A DNA stretch of 64,000 nt from Nostoc piscinale CENA21 (GTDB lineage: Bacteria; Cyanobacteriota; Cyanobacteriia; Cyanobacteriales; Nostocaceae), in the NCBI RefSeq assembly GCF_001298445.1, contig NZ_CP012036.1, forward strand, positions 6,883,525 through 6,947,524. Reading direction: 5' to 3'. Below are positions 44,796 to 54,164 of the stretch, piece by piece. The translations under genes and the position numbers were made by a program. Numbering within the stretch: the stretch's first letter is position 1; each line of letters opens with the position of its first letter. The notes under the pieces were generated by a model. It worked only from the letters and a program-made list of their open reading frames with translations. It had not been told where the DNA came from and did not search any database.

Positions 44796-45863
44796 TTATT
44801 TCTGACTAATCGTTGTAGGAGTAATAGCTGCATATTGTTCAGGTGTCAGCACAGCTTCTTGAATATTTATAGGTTTAGGAAGCAAACCATTTTTATAGAA
44901 GTAATCAGCAACTCTTTGTTGTTCTCTGATTAACTCAGGCGAAATAGCTCTTAATCCATAGCCACGACGACTAAGTACCAAATCCATCACTGCTGGATCT
45001 AGTTTTTGATAAGGCGTAATTAATTTTGCTGTCTCTTTAGGATTAGCTTCTGCCCAGCGTTGAATTTTATCAATTTCCTCAATCACAATTCGGAGTAATT
45101 CTGGATTATCGATAGCAAATTGTTTCCTACCGATATAATATCCACCTGGAGTATCAAGTCCTTCGGCAGTTCTAATAATCCGCACCTTACCTAATTTTTC
45201 AGCCCTCGCTAAATGAGGATCGCCAGTTACCCACACTGGAATTTTGCCTTCTAAAAATGCACTACTAGCTTCTACGTTAGGTATACTTAAAACTTGAATA
45301 TCTTCAGGTTTTAAACCTACATCTTCCAAAGCTCTAATTATGAAATAGTGAGAAGCAGAAGCTTTTTGAAAAACTACTTTCTGCCCCTTAATATCTTTGA
45401 TGCTCTTAATAGGAGAATCGGGGGGAACTGCGATCGCACTTCCTCTACCACTTTTTTCGGTGCGTCGTGAACCAACCACATAAACAATATCAGCACCAGC
45501 CGCTTGGGCAAAGATAGGCGGTGTTTCTCCCACAGAACCTAAATCTATTTTACCCACGTTCATAGCTTCCATCAGCTGTGGCCCTTGAGCAAATTGCGCC
45601 CATTCTACTTTGATACCCAAAGGTTCTAGACGTTTTTCTAATACTCCTGTTACTCTAACTAAATCACCAGCTTGTTGATATCCCATCCGCAGCACTTTCG
45701 TCTTGATACCACTGGTAGCTGATACATTAATTGCGGTATTAGATTTTTCTGCTTGCGGGGTTGTGGGGTTGCAACTACTGAGAACCAAGGCAGTTGATAA
45801 ACCCAAAAAGCCTGCTGTACCAAACCGAATAAAACGGCGGCGAGTGTTGAATATTTTAGTCAT
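44796..45863 (-). CDS. ssuA: Aliphatic sulfonate ABC transporter substrate-binding protein (SsuA-type), second copy
   Basis: The 355-residue lipoprotein starts TRRRFIRFGTAGFLGLSTALVLSSC, a twin-arginine-like start with lipobox LSSC. The SsuA/TauA-like domain has LRMGYQQAGDLVRVTGVLEKRL, FAQGPQLMEAMNVGKIDLGSVGETPPIFAQAAG and DIKGQKVVFQKASASHYFI. It is clearly paralogous to the first SsuA at 40383, but the ligand region differs (GSRRTEKSGRGSAIAVPPD). It follows the ABC exporter gene by 108 bp and carries no dyad of its own. Confidence 0.9.
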   Translation of the reverse strand: MTKIFNTRRRFIRFGTAGFLGLSTALVLSSCNPTTPQAEKSNTAINVSATSGIKTKVLRMGYQQAGDLVRVTGVLEKRLEPLGIKVEWAQFAQGPQLMEAMNVGKIDLGSVGETPPIFAQAAGADIVYVVGSRRTEKSGRGSAIAVPPDSPIKSIKDIKGQKVVFQKASASHYFIIRALEDVGLKPEDIQVLSIPNVEASSAFLEGKIPVWVTGDPHLARAEKLGKVRIIRTAEGLDTPGGYYIGRKQFAIDNPELLRIVIEEIDKIQRWAEANPKETAKLITPYQKLDPAVMDLVLSRRGYGLRAISPELIREQQRVADYFYKNGLLPKPINIQEAVLTPEQYAAITPTTISQK

Positions 45864-45971
45864 AGGTGCAATGAAATAAATAATTACTGACAGACGGTGT
45901 TGAAAGTCAAGTTAGGAGTGTAAGGAAATACAAAATCTGGACGTTTTGTTAGTCATGAGTAAGTCCTAATT

Positions 45972-47819
45972 CTAGTTATTAACTCCTACAGGTAAGAATC
46001 CACCTGCCTGCATTTTCCATAACTTGTAGTAAGCACCACGGCGTGCTAACAGTGTGGTATGAGTGCCATCTTCGATAATGCGACCTTGGTCAAATACCAA
46101 AATGCGGTCTAGATGGGCAATAGTAGATAGTCTATGCGCTACTACAATCACGGTTTTCCCATCCATCATTGAATCTAAAGTATCTTGGATCGCTTTTTCA
46201 GTGATGGAATCGAGGCTGGAGGTGGCTTCATCAAGAATCAGGATCGGCGCATCTTTGAGGATAACTCGTGCGATCGCAATCCTTTGTCTTTGCCCTCCAG
46301 AAAGTTTGACACCACGTTCACCCACCAAAGAATCATACCCTTCTTTAATCTGAGCGATAAAATCGTGAGCATAGGCTTGACGTGCTGCCTCAATCACTGC
46401 CTCGTCGGCCGCATCTATTCGCCCATAACGAATATTTTCTATTAATGTCCGATGGAACAGAGATGGATCTTGAGGAATCAAGCTAATTTGGGAGTGTAGG
46501 GCATCTTGAGTCATATCTTGAATATCAACCCCATCAATAAGAATCTGTCCAGATTGGGGGTCGAATTGACGCAAAATCAGATTGACGAAGGTGGATTTTC
46601 CAGAGCCAGAAAAGCCAACCAGTCCGACACGCTCTCCTGGTTGGATGGTTATAGAAAGGTTGTCAAATACTTTTTTTCCAAGTGAGTAGCTAAAATTCAC
46701 CTGGCGAAACTCAATCTGTCCCTGAGTGATTGAGTGAGCGATCGCATTATCTCGATCAATAAGTTCATGGGGTTGAACAATAGTCAGAACGCCATTAGCA
46801 ATATTACCGATATGTTCAAAAAATTCGAGAAACCGTTTACTTAAATTTCGGGCTTCACTGATGATTAACAGTGACAAACTGGTGGCGACAACAAAATCAG
46901 CGGCAGCAATTTTACCCTGACTCCAGAGTAAGAGCGAGTAATACAAAGTGCCAATTTTCAGGATTGCTGCTGAGATATACTGAAACCAGCGAATTCGCTC
47001 CGAGTACCAGTTAGACTTTCTCACCTCTTTGAGTTCTTGCCTTAATCGCTCATTTAAATAACGTCGTTCAAAACCCAGGCGAGCAAATAGTTTGCTACTA
47101 GTAAGATTTGTTACCGCATCTACGATGATGCCAGTTGTTTCACTTCTTGCTGCTGCGGCTCTGCGGGAGTAAATTCGGCAGCGAGTTGCCAACCAGAACG
47201 AAATACTGATGAACAGAACGGCCCACGTTCCCACGAGTGCAGCCAGAGGAGGATAGGCGCGATACAGTAAAATCGTAGCGACGATATACACGATAATTAC
47301 TGCCATAAATTCACTAATTAGCATTTGCATCGTCTGTGTGACACCCAGAGAAGTTTCGCTAATTCGATGCGCCAATGAGCCTGCAAAACTGCTGCTTAGA
47401 TAGCGATGGGAATGATGTTGCAAGTAAGCATATAGCGAGCGGACGATGTGCTGTCGGTGGATTGGATGGAGGATAGTCTGCAAAAGTCCAGCCGATCGCC
47501 CAAATACCACTTCACCCAAACTCAAGGCGATGAACAACATCAGAGGTTGGCTGACAGCATGAAAAATCTCCTGACTGTCCCCTGGCGATCGCGTCACACT
47601 CCGGATGATTTCGCCAATGGCATAAGGCAACATAATGCCACAAGTTGCGTGTATTACCTCCAAAATCACCATTGCCACATACCACCAGCGGAACTGGTTC
47701 ACGAAATAGCAAATGAACTTAAAGGTCGTATCTGGCAAGGGTGGCGCATCGGCAGCACGTTGAAAGGATTGAGATGAACGAGGAATTTTGTTGAAAGAAC
47801 GGCGATTGCGGCGTATCAC
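45972..47819 (-). CDS. ABC exporter with fused permease and ATPase (MsbA/ABCB type)
   Basis: This 615-residue half-transporter has about six N-terminal membrane helices at ~40-330 and an ATPase domain at ~360-600: Walker A VGFSGSGKSTFVNLI, signature KLSGGQRQRIAIARVIL, Walker B ILILDEATSSLD and H-loop VAHRLSTI. The N-terminus is basic. The upstream GNAT gene ends 1 bp before its start, so the two are translationally coupled. The substrate is unknown. It faces the second ssuA gene, 108 bp downstream. Confidence 0.92.
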   Translation of the reverse strand: MIRRNRRSFNKIPRSSQSFQRAADAPPLPDTTFKFICYFVNQFRWWYVAMVILEVIHATCGIMLPYAIGEIIRSVTRSPGDSQEIFHAVSQPLMLFIALSLGEVVFGRSAGLLQTILHPIHRQHIVRSLYAYLQHHSHRYLSSSFAGSLAHRISETSLGVTQTMQMLISEFMAVIIVYIVATILLYRAYPPLAALVGTWAVLFISISFWLATRCRIYSRRAAAARSETTGIIVDAVTNLTSSKLFARLGFERRYLNERLRQELKEVRKSNWYSERIRWFQYISAAILKIGTLYYSLLLWSQGKIAAADFVVATSLSLLIISEARNLSKRFLEFFEHIGNIANGVLTIVQPHELIDRDNAIAHSITQGQIEFRQVNFSYSLGKKVFDNLSITIQPGERVGLVGFSGSGKSTFVNLILRQFDPQSGQILIDGVDIQDMTQDALHSQISLIPQDPSLFHRTLIENIRYGRIDAADEAVIEAARQAYAHDFIAQIKEGYDSLVGERGVKLSGGQRQRIAIARVILKDAPILILDEATSSLDSITEKAIQDTLDSMMDGKTVIVVAHRLSTIAHLDRILVFDQGRIIEDGTHTTLLARRGAYYKLWKMQAGGFLPVGVNN

Positions 47820-47820
47820 T

Positions 47821-48264
47821 TCAGTTTCTCCCTAACATTATTACAGTTGGCAACCGACGCATGAGAATCACATTCATTCCTCTAGAAATGTAGTTATTAA
47901 ATCGCTCACACAAGAAGTCTGGAACCTCTATCAGTGAAACTTCTTGAAACCCTACTTGTTGATAGAACAATTTCAAATGCTGCCACGGAATGCAGTAACA
48001 AACTTGATCGACAAGCTGCTCAGTACAAGCTTGAAGTAGCTGCGTACCAAAACCCTGATGCTGAAACGAAGCTAAAACCTGCATTCCCCTAAGCACAAAG
48101 AACCCAGTATTTGGACACAAACGTACTGCACCAACAATTCTCTCCTCCAATTGGGCAATGAATGTTAATGCTTCCTCACTCAGATCGCCCCCGTAACCAC
48201 ATTGTTTGTAAAAAGCTTTAATATTTTCATAATCATGCAACTTTGCTTGGCTAATTTTTAGCAT
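47821..48264 (-). CDS. GNAT-family N-acetyltransferase
   Basis: The 147-residue protein has the GNAT core: EERIVGAVRLCPNTGFFVLRGMQVLASFQHQGFGTQLLQACTEQL, including the acetyl-CoA loop (QHQGFG). It acetylates an unknown amine substrate using acetyl-CoA. It is immediately upstream of the ABC exporter, with 1 bp between the genes, so the pair may modify and export the same compound; this is inference. Confidence 0.88.
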   Translation of the reverse strand: MLKISQAKLHDYENIKAFYKQCGYGGDLSEEALTFIAQLEERIVGAVRLCPNTGFFVLRGMQVLASFQHQGFGTQLLQACTEQLVDQVCYCIPWQHLKLFYQQVGFQEVSLIEVPDFLCERFNNYISRGMNVILMRRLPTVIMLGRN

Positions 48265-48295
48265 ATTGCTCTAAAAAATTGCTGAGTTAGCAATC

Positions 48296-49294
48296 CTAAC
48301 GCAGAGAATCTCCCTTGCGGTATTCGGCTGTGATGTCGTCTAGCTTTTGTTTCAAATTTTCGTCGAGTTTGACTTCTGTTGCTTTGAGTGTGTCAGCTAG
48401 TTGTTCTGGACGGCTAGCACCAATGATGGGGGCAGTAATAATCGGATTAGCCAACACCCAAGCTACTGCTAAAGTAGTGAGTGACAATCCGGCGAACTCT
48501 GCAACTGTGCGTAATTCCTCAACAGTATTAAACTCGCGATCGCGCCAGTAACGTTCTTGATAACGTTCTGCGGCAGTACCCAAGGTAAAACGAGTCCCGG
48601 TGGTGGGGCCTTGAGCCTGGTTATGTTTGCCAGTAAGTAGACCACCAGCTAAAGGATTGTAAGGAATTACACCTAATCCTTCTTCTTGCGCTAAGGGCAG
48701 AAGTTCTCTCTCAATCTCGCGGAACAACAAATTGTAGCGGGGCTGAATCGAGACAAAACGAGTCAAATTTCTCACCTCGGCACGACCCAAAGCACGAGCA
48801 AGTCGATAAGCCAAGAAATTAGAAACCCCGATATAGCGTACTTTCCCAGCACGAACTATAGTATCCAATGCTTCTAGAGTTTCATCTAGAGGAGTTGAAG
48901 CATCATCAGAATGCAATTGGTACAAGTCAACATAATCAGTTCCCAATCTTTTTAGGGAAGCATCGATCGCATCTAAAATATGTTTGCGAGATGCACCTTG
49001 ATCCCAAGGCGCAGTGCCAACCCGACCAACAGCCTTTGTAGCTAAGATAAAATGTTCGCGTTTACCTTTAAGCCAACGCCCAATAATTTCTTCGGTACTA
49101 CCAGCCGTAGCTAATCCTCCGCCAAGCGGATAAACATCGGCTGTATCGAGAAAATTGATACCAGCTTCAGCCGCAGTATCGAGGATACGTCTGGAAGTTT
49201 CTTCATCTGTCTGCAAGCCGAAAGTCATTGTACCCAGACAGAGACGGGAAACAGTCAATCCCGTTTTACCGAGTTTAGTTGTTGGTAAAGTCAT
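48296..49294 (-). CDS. Aldo/keto reductase
   Basis: This 332-residue NADPH-dependent aldo/keto reductase has LGKTGLTVSRLCLGTMTFG at the start, tetrad residues in NFLDTADVYPLGGG (Asp, Tyr), ILATKAVGRV (Lys) and DLYQLHSDDAST (His). The cofactor region is GVIPYNPLAGGLLTGKH. The substrate is unknown. It lies upstream of the GNAT-ABC pair on the same strand. Confidence 0.93.
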   Translation of the reverse strand: MTLPTTKLGKTGLTVSRLCLGTMTFGLQTDEETSRRILDTAAEAGINFLDTADVYPLGGGLATAGSTEEIIGRWLKGKREHFILATKAVGRVGTAPWDQGASRKHILDAIDASLKRLGTDYVDLYQLHSDDASTPLDETLEALDTIVRAGKVRYIGVSNFLAYRLARALGRAEVRNLTRFVSIQPRYNLLFREIERELLPLAQEEGLGVIPYNPLAGGLLTGKHNQAQGPTTGTRFTLGTAAERYQERYWRDREFNTVEELRTVAEFAGLSLTTLAVAWVLANPIITAPIIGASRPEQLADTLKATEVKLDENLKQKLDDITAEYRKGDSLR

Positions 49295-49374
49295 TTCTTT
49301 GAGTCTTTGCGTGAGACAAAAAAAATTTATGCAAGAGGTCTAAAATCTAGCAGTTAGTTTTTCGATATTCCGCC

Positions 49375-50028
49375 TCAGACAACTACAGAAGCTTGACGAC
49401 GACTCTGAGAAACAAACCACTGCTGCAATTTCAATTCAGTGTAAACTTCATCAGCTATGAAATGATCCCCTTCAGGTAGTAAAGTAAAATTTACTTTACC
49501 GCCAGCTGCACGCAAGGTATCGACAATCTGCTGCGTATCTTCAACTGTCAATTTCTCGTCCTTGCCACCTTGGAATATTTGGATCGGAATTTCCTTGAGT
49601 GCAGTTAGCTGGCTGATGTCTAAAGTTTTGGGAACACGACCAGATACAGCTACCAGTCCAGCAAAACGACCAGGATGAGAAGCAGCAATGTGCCATGCCC
49701 CAGCCGTACCTAAACTAAATCCAGATAAGATGACACGGGACGGATCGATAGGCCGGGAGGCGATAAAATTATCCAACAAAGCAATTACATCTGATTCTCG
49801 CTCCACCCAAGTCTGCCCTTCAGGAAGTTGGGGTGCTAAAAAGAAGTAAGGTAAGGGGCTGGATTCATGCACAAAACGAGGTAAACCCCACTTTAGCAGT
49901 ACATCTAAATCATTACCGCGATCGCGTGCGCCATGCAAAAACACAACCAAAGGTGCAGGTTTGTTAGCATCTTCAGCAACAGCTGAGAACAGATAAGGCA
50001 ATAAACCAGAACGACGTTCGATAGCCAT
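49375..50028 (-). CDS. Alpha/beta hydrolase (carboxylesterase/phospholipase type)
   Basis: This 217-residue alpha/beta hydrolase has the oxyanion region FLHGARDRGNDLDVLL near residue 30, nucleophile elbow LSGFSLGTAGA near 102, the Asp near 155 (IFQGGKDEKLT) and His in LLPEGDHFIADEVY near 187. It resembles small esterases of the phospholipase/carboxylesterase family. It follows the amidohydrolase gene on the same strand, with a hairpin between them. Confidence 0.87.
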   Translation of the reverse strand: MAIERRSGLLPYLFSAVAEDANKPAPLVVFLHGARDRGNDLDVLLKWGLPRFVHESSPLPYFFLAPQLPEGQTWVERESDVIALLDNFIASRPIDPSRVILSGFSLGTAGAWHIAASHPGRFAGLVAVSGRVPKTLDISQLTALKEIPIQIFQGGKDEKLTVEDTQQIVDTLRAAGGKVNFTLLPEGDHFIADEVYTELKLQQWFVSQSRRQASVVV

Positions 50029-50059
50029 AGTTGTAATTCCTCTGTATGTTTGGTGGTCA

Positions 50060-50090
50060 GATCCCCGACTTCTTCAAGAAGTCAGGGATC
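50060..50090. repeat. CGACTTCTT-AAGAAGTC dispersed hairpin, copy 3
   Basis: GATCCC-CGACTTCTT-C-AAGAAGTCA-GGGATC is nearly perfect, in the short gap between the amidohydrolase and hydrolase genes. It might attenuate transcription between them. Same family as 23363 and 25645. Confidence 0.6.
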
Positions 50091-50111
50091 TTGTATTCTC
50101 ACAGCAAAGAT

Positions 50112-51650
50112 TTAAGCTACTACAAGGTTTTTGTCAGCTTGTGGAGATACAAGGTTGTTCACCTTGGATTCAATCGCTGTACCCTTGAAAAAGTCGGGGT
50201 TAGCTTGGGTGTAGAACTTATAGGGATTACCGAAGACATAAGCTTTAAAGTCAGCTTCGGAAATTACTCCTTCTTGCACCAAATCCCAGCTTTCTGCTAG
50301 AGGATCTGTCAAGTCTGGTACATCCCAGTGACCGACATCGGAGGAGTAGATGGCGTTGATTTTCACACCCAAGGGATTGGCTTTGTCGTTGAATGCGGCT
50401 CCGATTGTGCGATCATCAGATTCCGAACCAAAGAAGAAAGTATTCACCCAGCGATCGCGAATATCTTCAATGCTTTCAATTCCAGCCGCCGCAAAGTCTT
50501 CTAGTTCGCTACCAACGGGTGAACGGCTGTGGCGGTTGAAGGAAGAACCTAAAACACTCTTTGTTAGTTCTTCTTTACTCAGCGTATGGGCTTCTAGGAA
50601 CTCGCTACCAAAACGTGTAAACAACTCATACAACTCATTAGCATTGGTGAGTTCTGGGTTGTAATTTTGTAATCCTTTGAGACTGCGCTTGGAGAAACGG
50701 TCTACTAAATGAATGTAGACGTGTGCGCCCCAGTCTGCGCCACCTTCAAGCATAGCTACACGCAACTGTGGGAAACGCTTGGTAACACCACCAAAGAACA
50801 GTGCTTTAGCAAATGCTTGTGAACCATCAGCAAAGTGACCGATATGGTTGTTCATGTAGTTGCTGATAGAGGAGCGTCCCGTCCAACCTTGACTACCGTA
50901 ATGGGTAGTAATCGGTACACCTAATTCAACGGCTTTTGCCCAGAATGGATCGTAGTCGTATTCACTATCCAAGCCGTAGAAATCAATATATGAGGCATAC
51001 TTGGCGATTTCAGGGTATTGGTCTGCGGGATATTTATCTGCGATCGCCTTAATTGGCCGTTTTACACCACCAGGAATATTTGCTACTTTAAGTCCTAGTG
51101 TTTTTACAGCAAATTCTAACTCTTCAACCGCTTCTTGAGGAGTAGTCATGGGGATACCAGCTACCACCGTCAGGCGATCGCTATATTTGCGATACAAGTC
51201 AGCATGATAGTGATTTACAGCCCGTTGCAGTGCTTGGCGATGTTCTGGTCTAGCTCCAGCTGGTGCAAGAACATTATTCGGAAAGAGTACCGAATAATCT
51301 GATCCCTGTTCTGCCTGACGCTCATAAAAGAGTTCGGGCAAGGTATAAGTAGCTAAATCCAACGTATTGCGGGTAACTCTCGCCCACCAAGGAGAACGAA
51401 TTGTGCGGTTGTATTGACGTTCTTCTGGGGTTTGTTGATACCAGTCTTTACCGTTAACTTTGGAATTAAGACGAGAAGATTCAGCTTTGCGTAATTCGTC
51501 TACGAGTTTGGCACCACCGTAATTAGCGATGTAATCTTCAAGTGCTGGAGTGAAATCATTGGTGTGAACGTCGGTGTCAATGACTGGATAATCTAAAGTT
51601 GCTCTAATTGCTGCGGAGCGGGAAGTTTTCAATCTGCTATATTCAGTCAT
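50112..51650 (-). CDS. Amidohydrolase-family (TIM-barrel) metal-dependent hydrolase
   Basis: About 512 residues from ATG 51650 (MTEYSRLKTSRSAAIRATLDYPVIDTDVHTND); an upstream extension to 51710 is hydrophobic noise. DVH is the usual metal-binding start of amidohydrolase-2 (PF04909) proteins, with ITTHYGSQGW near residue 250 and metal-region HWDVPDLT near the C-terminus. It is convergent with none and lies between the FMN monooxygenase and alpha/beta hydrolase genes, all on the minus strand, which suggests a degradative pathway operon. Confidence 0.88.
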   Translation of the reverse strand: MTEYSRLKTSRSAAIRATLDYPVIDTDVHTNDFTPALEDYIANYGGAKLVDELRKAESSRLNSKVNGKDWYQQTPEERQYNRTIRSPWWARVTRNTLDLATYTLPELFYERQAEQGSDYSVLFPNNVLAPAGARPEHRQALQRAVNHYHADLYRKYSDRLTVVAGIPMTTPQEAVEELEFAVKTLGLKVANIPGGVKRPIKAIADKYPADQYPEIAKYASYIDFYGLDSEYDYDPFWAKAVELGVPITTHYGSQGWTGRSSISNYMNNHIGHFADGSQAFAKALFFGGVTKRFPQLRVAMLEGGADWGAHVYIHLVDRFSKRSLKGLQNYNPELTNANELYELFTRFGSEFLEAHTLSKEELTKSVLGSSFNRHSRSPVGSELEDFAAAGIESIEDIRDRWVNTFFFGSESDDRTIGAAFNDKANPLGVKINAIYSSDVGHWDVPDLTDPLAESWDLVQEGVISEADFKAYVFGNPYKFYTQANPDFFKGTAIESKVNNLVSPQADKNLVVA

Positions 51651-51775
51651 GTTTTTGTCCTTGAAAAAATTACAAATCAAGTCAGCTATCCACGAGAAAA
51701 TGTGCAGCACCTAGGCGGTGATCTGCAAAAGAGACTTTTTAAAAGATATGGCTGAACCATCTGTCAAAAATCTAC

Positions 51776-53146
51776 TTACGCCAGTACCAATCTTTCATCC
51801 ACTTGTTTTTGTTTGATAGCAAATTGATTAACCGGACGAGGCAACCCCAAGTTTTCCCGCAAGGTACTGCCTTCGTATTCAGTACGGAATAGACCACGTT
51901 TCTGAAGAATAGGAACTACTAGATTTACAAAGTCATCTAACCCTGTAGGCAAGATGGGCGGCATGATATTAAAACCATCTGCTGCACCATTGTTGAACCA
52001 TTCTTCGAGTTGGTCGGCAATACTTTCAGGAGTACCAATTATTGTGCGATGACCTCTTGCAGTAGCTAGAGCCAAATATAACTGGCGCAATGTGAGAGTC
52101 CCACGAGTAGCTAAATCTTTTACTAGTTTTAGACGGCTCTTGTTGTTGTTAGTATCATTAGGTAACTCAGGTGCTAGGTCATCTAGAGAATATTGCGACA
52201 AATCGACACCTTTGTAATAGTTTCGCAAAATACCCCAAGCTACATCGGGATGAATTAACGATTGGATGAATTCGTATTTTTCTTGAGCTTCTTCTTCAGT
52301 CCGACCAATGATCGGAAAAGCCCCAGGCATAATTTTTAGATCGTCTGGAGAACGCCCATATTTTGTGAGTCTACCTTTGAGATCAGCGTAAAATTCTTGG
52401 GCATCAGCTAGGGTTTGATTCGCCGTAAAAATCACCTCAGCAGTCTGTGCTGCTAATTCTCGTCCTGCTTCCGAAGCTCCTGCTTGCACAATTACTGGAT
52501 AGCCTTGGGGCGGACGAGCGACGTTCAAGGGGCCTTTGACAGAAAAATGTTTACCTTTGTGGTTGAGGATATGCAGTTTATTAGGGTCGAAATAAACACC
52601 AGATTCTCTATCACGGATAAAGGCATCATCTTCCCAACTATCCCATAAACCTTTCACTACTTCTACAAACTCTTGGGCGCGTTCGTAGCGTTGGCTATGT
52701 TCTGGATGATGCTCAAGTCCAAAATTAGCAGCCGCATTTTCATTACCTGTGGTGACTACATTCCACCCTGCCCGGCCTTTACTTAAATAATCTAAAGAGG
52801 CAAACTTACGAGCCAATGTGTAGGGTTGTTCGTAGGTAGTTGAGGCAGTAGCAATAAAACCGATGTTTTTGGTAACAGCAGACAAGGCCGAAAAGAGGGT
52901 GACAGGCTCAAAATGAACAAGCTTACCATTGCGTTTTTGAGTTTCTGGTGCGCCACCCCAAACCCCTGGACTGTCCGCCAAAAACACTGCATCGAATAAG
53001 CCACGTTCGGCAGTCTGGGTAATTTCTTTGTAATGCTCGAAATTTAACCCAGCGTCTATTTGTGCATCTGGATGTCGCCAAGCCGAAACATGATGTCCAG
53101 TGGCTTGAATAAATGCACCTAAACGAAACTGGCGTTTTTTGCTCAT
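51776..53146 (-). CDS. FMN-dependent monooxygenase, NtaA/SnaA/DszA (DmoA) type
   Basis: The 456-residue LLM-class flavin monooxygenase starts MSKKRQFRLGAFIQATGHHVSAWRHPDAQ, continues with FDAVFLADSPGVWGG and FIATASTTYEQPYTLARKFASLDYLSKGRAGWNVVTTGNENAAANFG, and ends with ATARGHRTIIGTPESIADQLEEWF. This group uses FMNH2 from a separate reductase to cleave C-S or C-N bonds (DszA, DmoA, NtaA). In this island a sulfur substrate is likely. A small, apparently frameshifted gene lies 23 bp upstream on the same strand. Confidence 0.93.
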   Translation of the reverse strand: MSKKRQFRLGAFIQATGHHVSAWRHPDAQIDAGLNFEHYKEITQTAERGLFDAVFLADSPGVWGGAPETQKRNGKLVHFEPVTLFSALSAVTKNIGFIATASTTYEQPYTLARKFASLDYLSKGRAGWNVVTTGNENAAANFGLEHHPEHSQRYERAQEFVEVVKGLWDSWEDDAFIRDRESGVYFDPNKLHILNHKGKHFSVKGPLNVARPPQGYPVIVQAGASEAGRELAAQTAEVIFTANQTLADAQEFYADLKGRLTKYGRSPDDLKIMPGAFPIIGRTEEEAQEKYEFIQSLIHPDVAWGILRNYYKGVDLSQYSLDDLAPELPNDTNNNKSRLKLVKDLATRGTLTLRQLYLALATARGHRTIIGTPESIADQLEEWFNNGAADGFNIMPPILPTGLDDFVNLVVPILQKRGLFRTEYEGSTLRENLGLPRPVNQFAIKQKQVDERLVLA

Positions 53147-53169
53147 CTGCTTTTTTCTCTGTTCGATAG

Positions 53170-53392
53170 CTAAATTAGTTGATGTGGACGCGTATGGCGT
53201 TGATTGTTAACACTAACGCCTTGAGTCAAATAAACCATTTTTCCCCTTTGCACCCGTATTTTTAAGTATCCAGAAGGCTTAACTGCTAGTAATGCTTCTT
53301 CGGTATTTACTTCACTTGGGCTTACCCGCCATAAACAAGGTTCAAACAGAAGCCTGTGGAGTATAAGTAATAACTTTCAAAGCCTTCTCCAT
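53170..53392 (-). pseudogene. Small conserved-looking protein, possible frameshift
   Basis: Reading the minus strand from ATG 53392 gives MEKALKVITYTPQ, then ASV and a stop. Dropping one base of the GG after CAG gives LLFEPCLWRVSPSEVNTEEALLAV, KPSGYLKIRVQRGKMVYLTQ and GVSVNNQRHTRPHQLI, stopping at 53170 (73 residues). The long open C-terminal frame has protein-like composition. It ends 23 bp before the monooxygenase ATG, so it would be the first gene of that operon. No family is recognised; the frameshift is not in a homopolymer. Confidence 0.42.
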
Positions 53393-53461
53393 GTGCGGAG
53401 AAGTTTAAACAAGGGTGCTTTATATCTGTGGAACTCACTTTATCTGTTGTCTATTAATCTT

Positions 53462-53495
53462 AAAATACTTTAAATCGATTGATTTACCGTATTTT
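53462..53495. promoter_or_regulatory. 34-bp dyad D upstream of monooxygenase operon
   Basis: On the minus strand the halves are AAAATACGGTAAAT and ATTTAAAGTATTTT around centre CAATCG; 12 of 14 positions are symmetric, the best copy in the window. The centre is 86 bp from the small gene's ATG. Confidence 0.65.
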
Positions 53496-53632
53496 GTCTA
53501 TAAGCAAGCTTTTCACACTTACAAGAAAAATGCAAGTAGTGCTTAACACAAGTTTGCTCAAAGTTCTAAAACAATATATAGCAAGGGTATTGTTTTTTTT
53601 GGAAAATTATGCAAATATCCTGAATTAATAGC

Positions 53633-53666
53633 AAACTACTAAAAGTCGATATTCTTAAAGTAGTAT
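53633..53666. promoter_or_regulatory. 34-bp dyad F between monooxygenase and porin
   Basis: Halves AAACTACTAAAAGT and TCTTAAAGTAGTAT, 10 of 14 symmetric, with the same 14-6-14 spacing. A further TAGTAGTTTGC ending at 53693 mirrors the left GCAAACTACTA. Confidence 0.5.
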
Positions 53667-54164
53667 GCTAACGATCACTAGTTAGTAGTTTGCCAACCCA
53701 ACTTGACAGGGTCAAGGATAAAGGGGAAAGGAAAAAATTTTTGTCCCTGCCTCTTTAACCTTCTTCCTTTGCCTAGGTAGTGTTTTCAAACTATTCATGT
53801 TGCCTCCTAACTTTTTAGATCCCCCTAAATCCCCCTTCATAAGAGGGACTTTAAGAGTTTCTTAGCCTCCCTTTTGAAGAGGGTTTGGGGATCACAGAGT
53901 TTGAAAATAGTCCCTAGCCTTAACTCAGCATAGTTAACTTGCAAGGATATCAAGCTAATTGAGCTTTTCAAATCAATACTTCATGTTCTCTATTGCTTGG
54001 TGCGTGATTTTTTAAGACCATAGAGCTTTTGTCAAAGGTTTTTATTAATAACCCTCTGTAAGATAATCTTTCTCCGAAATATATATCTAATTTGGGATAT
54101 CAAAATCATTTAGGGTGCTGGCAATCAAAGATTTGTTAATTCTCTGTGCATAACTCAATCACCA

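Larger units (their letters stand above)
53393..54164. other. Divergent regulatory region of monooxygenase and porin
   Basis: About 770 bp with two copies of the 34-bp dyad (D, the most symmetric, and F), a nearby inverted AAACTACT/AGTAGTTT pair closing at 53693, and AT-rich sequence with a pyrimidine/purine inverted repeat near 53820-53890. No gene is seen. Confidence 0.6.

Noticed and set aside
53200..53400. Possible riboswitch upstream of the FMN monooxygenase
   Set aside because: No SAM, FMN or other known aptamer core could be found; the region is better explained by a frameshifted small gene.
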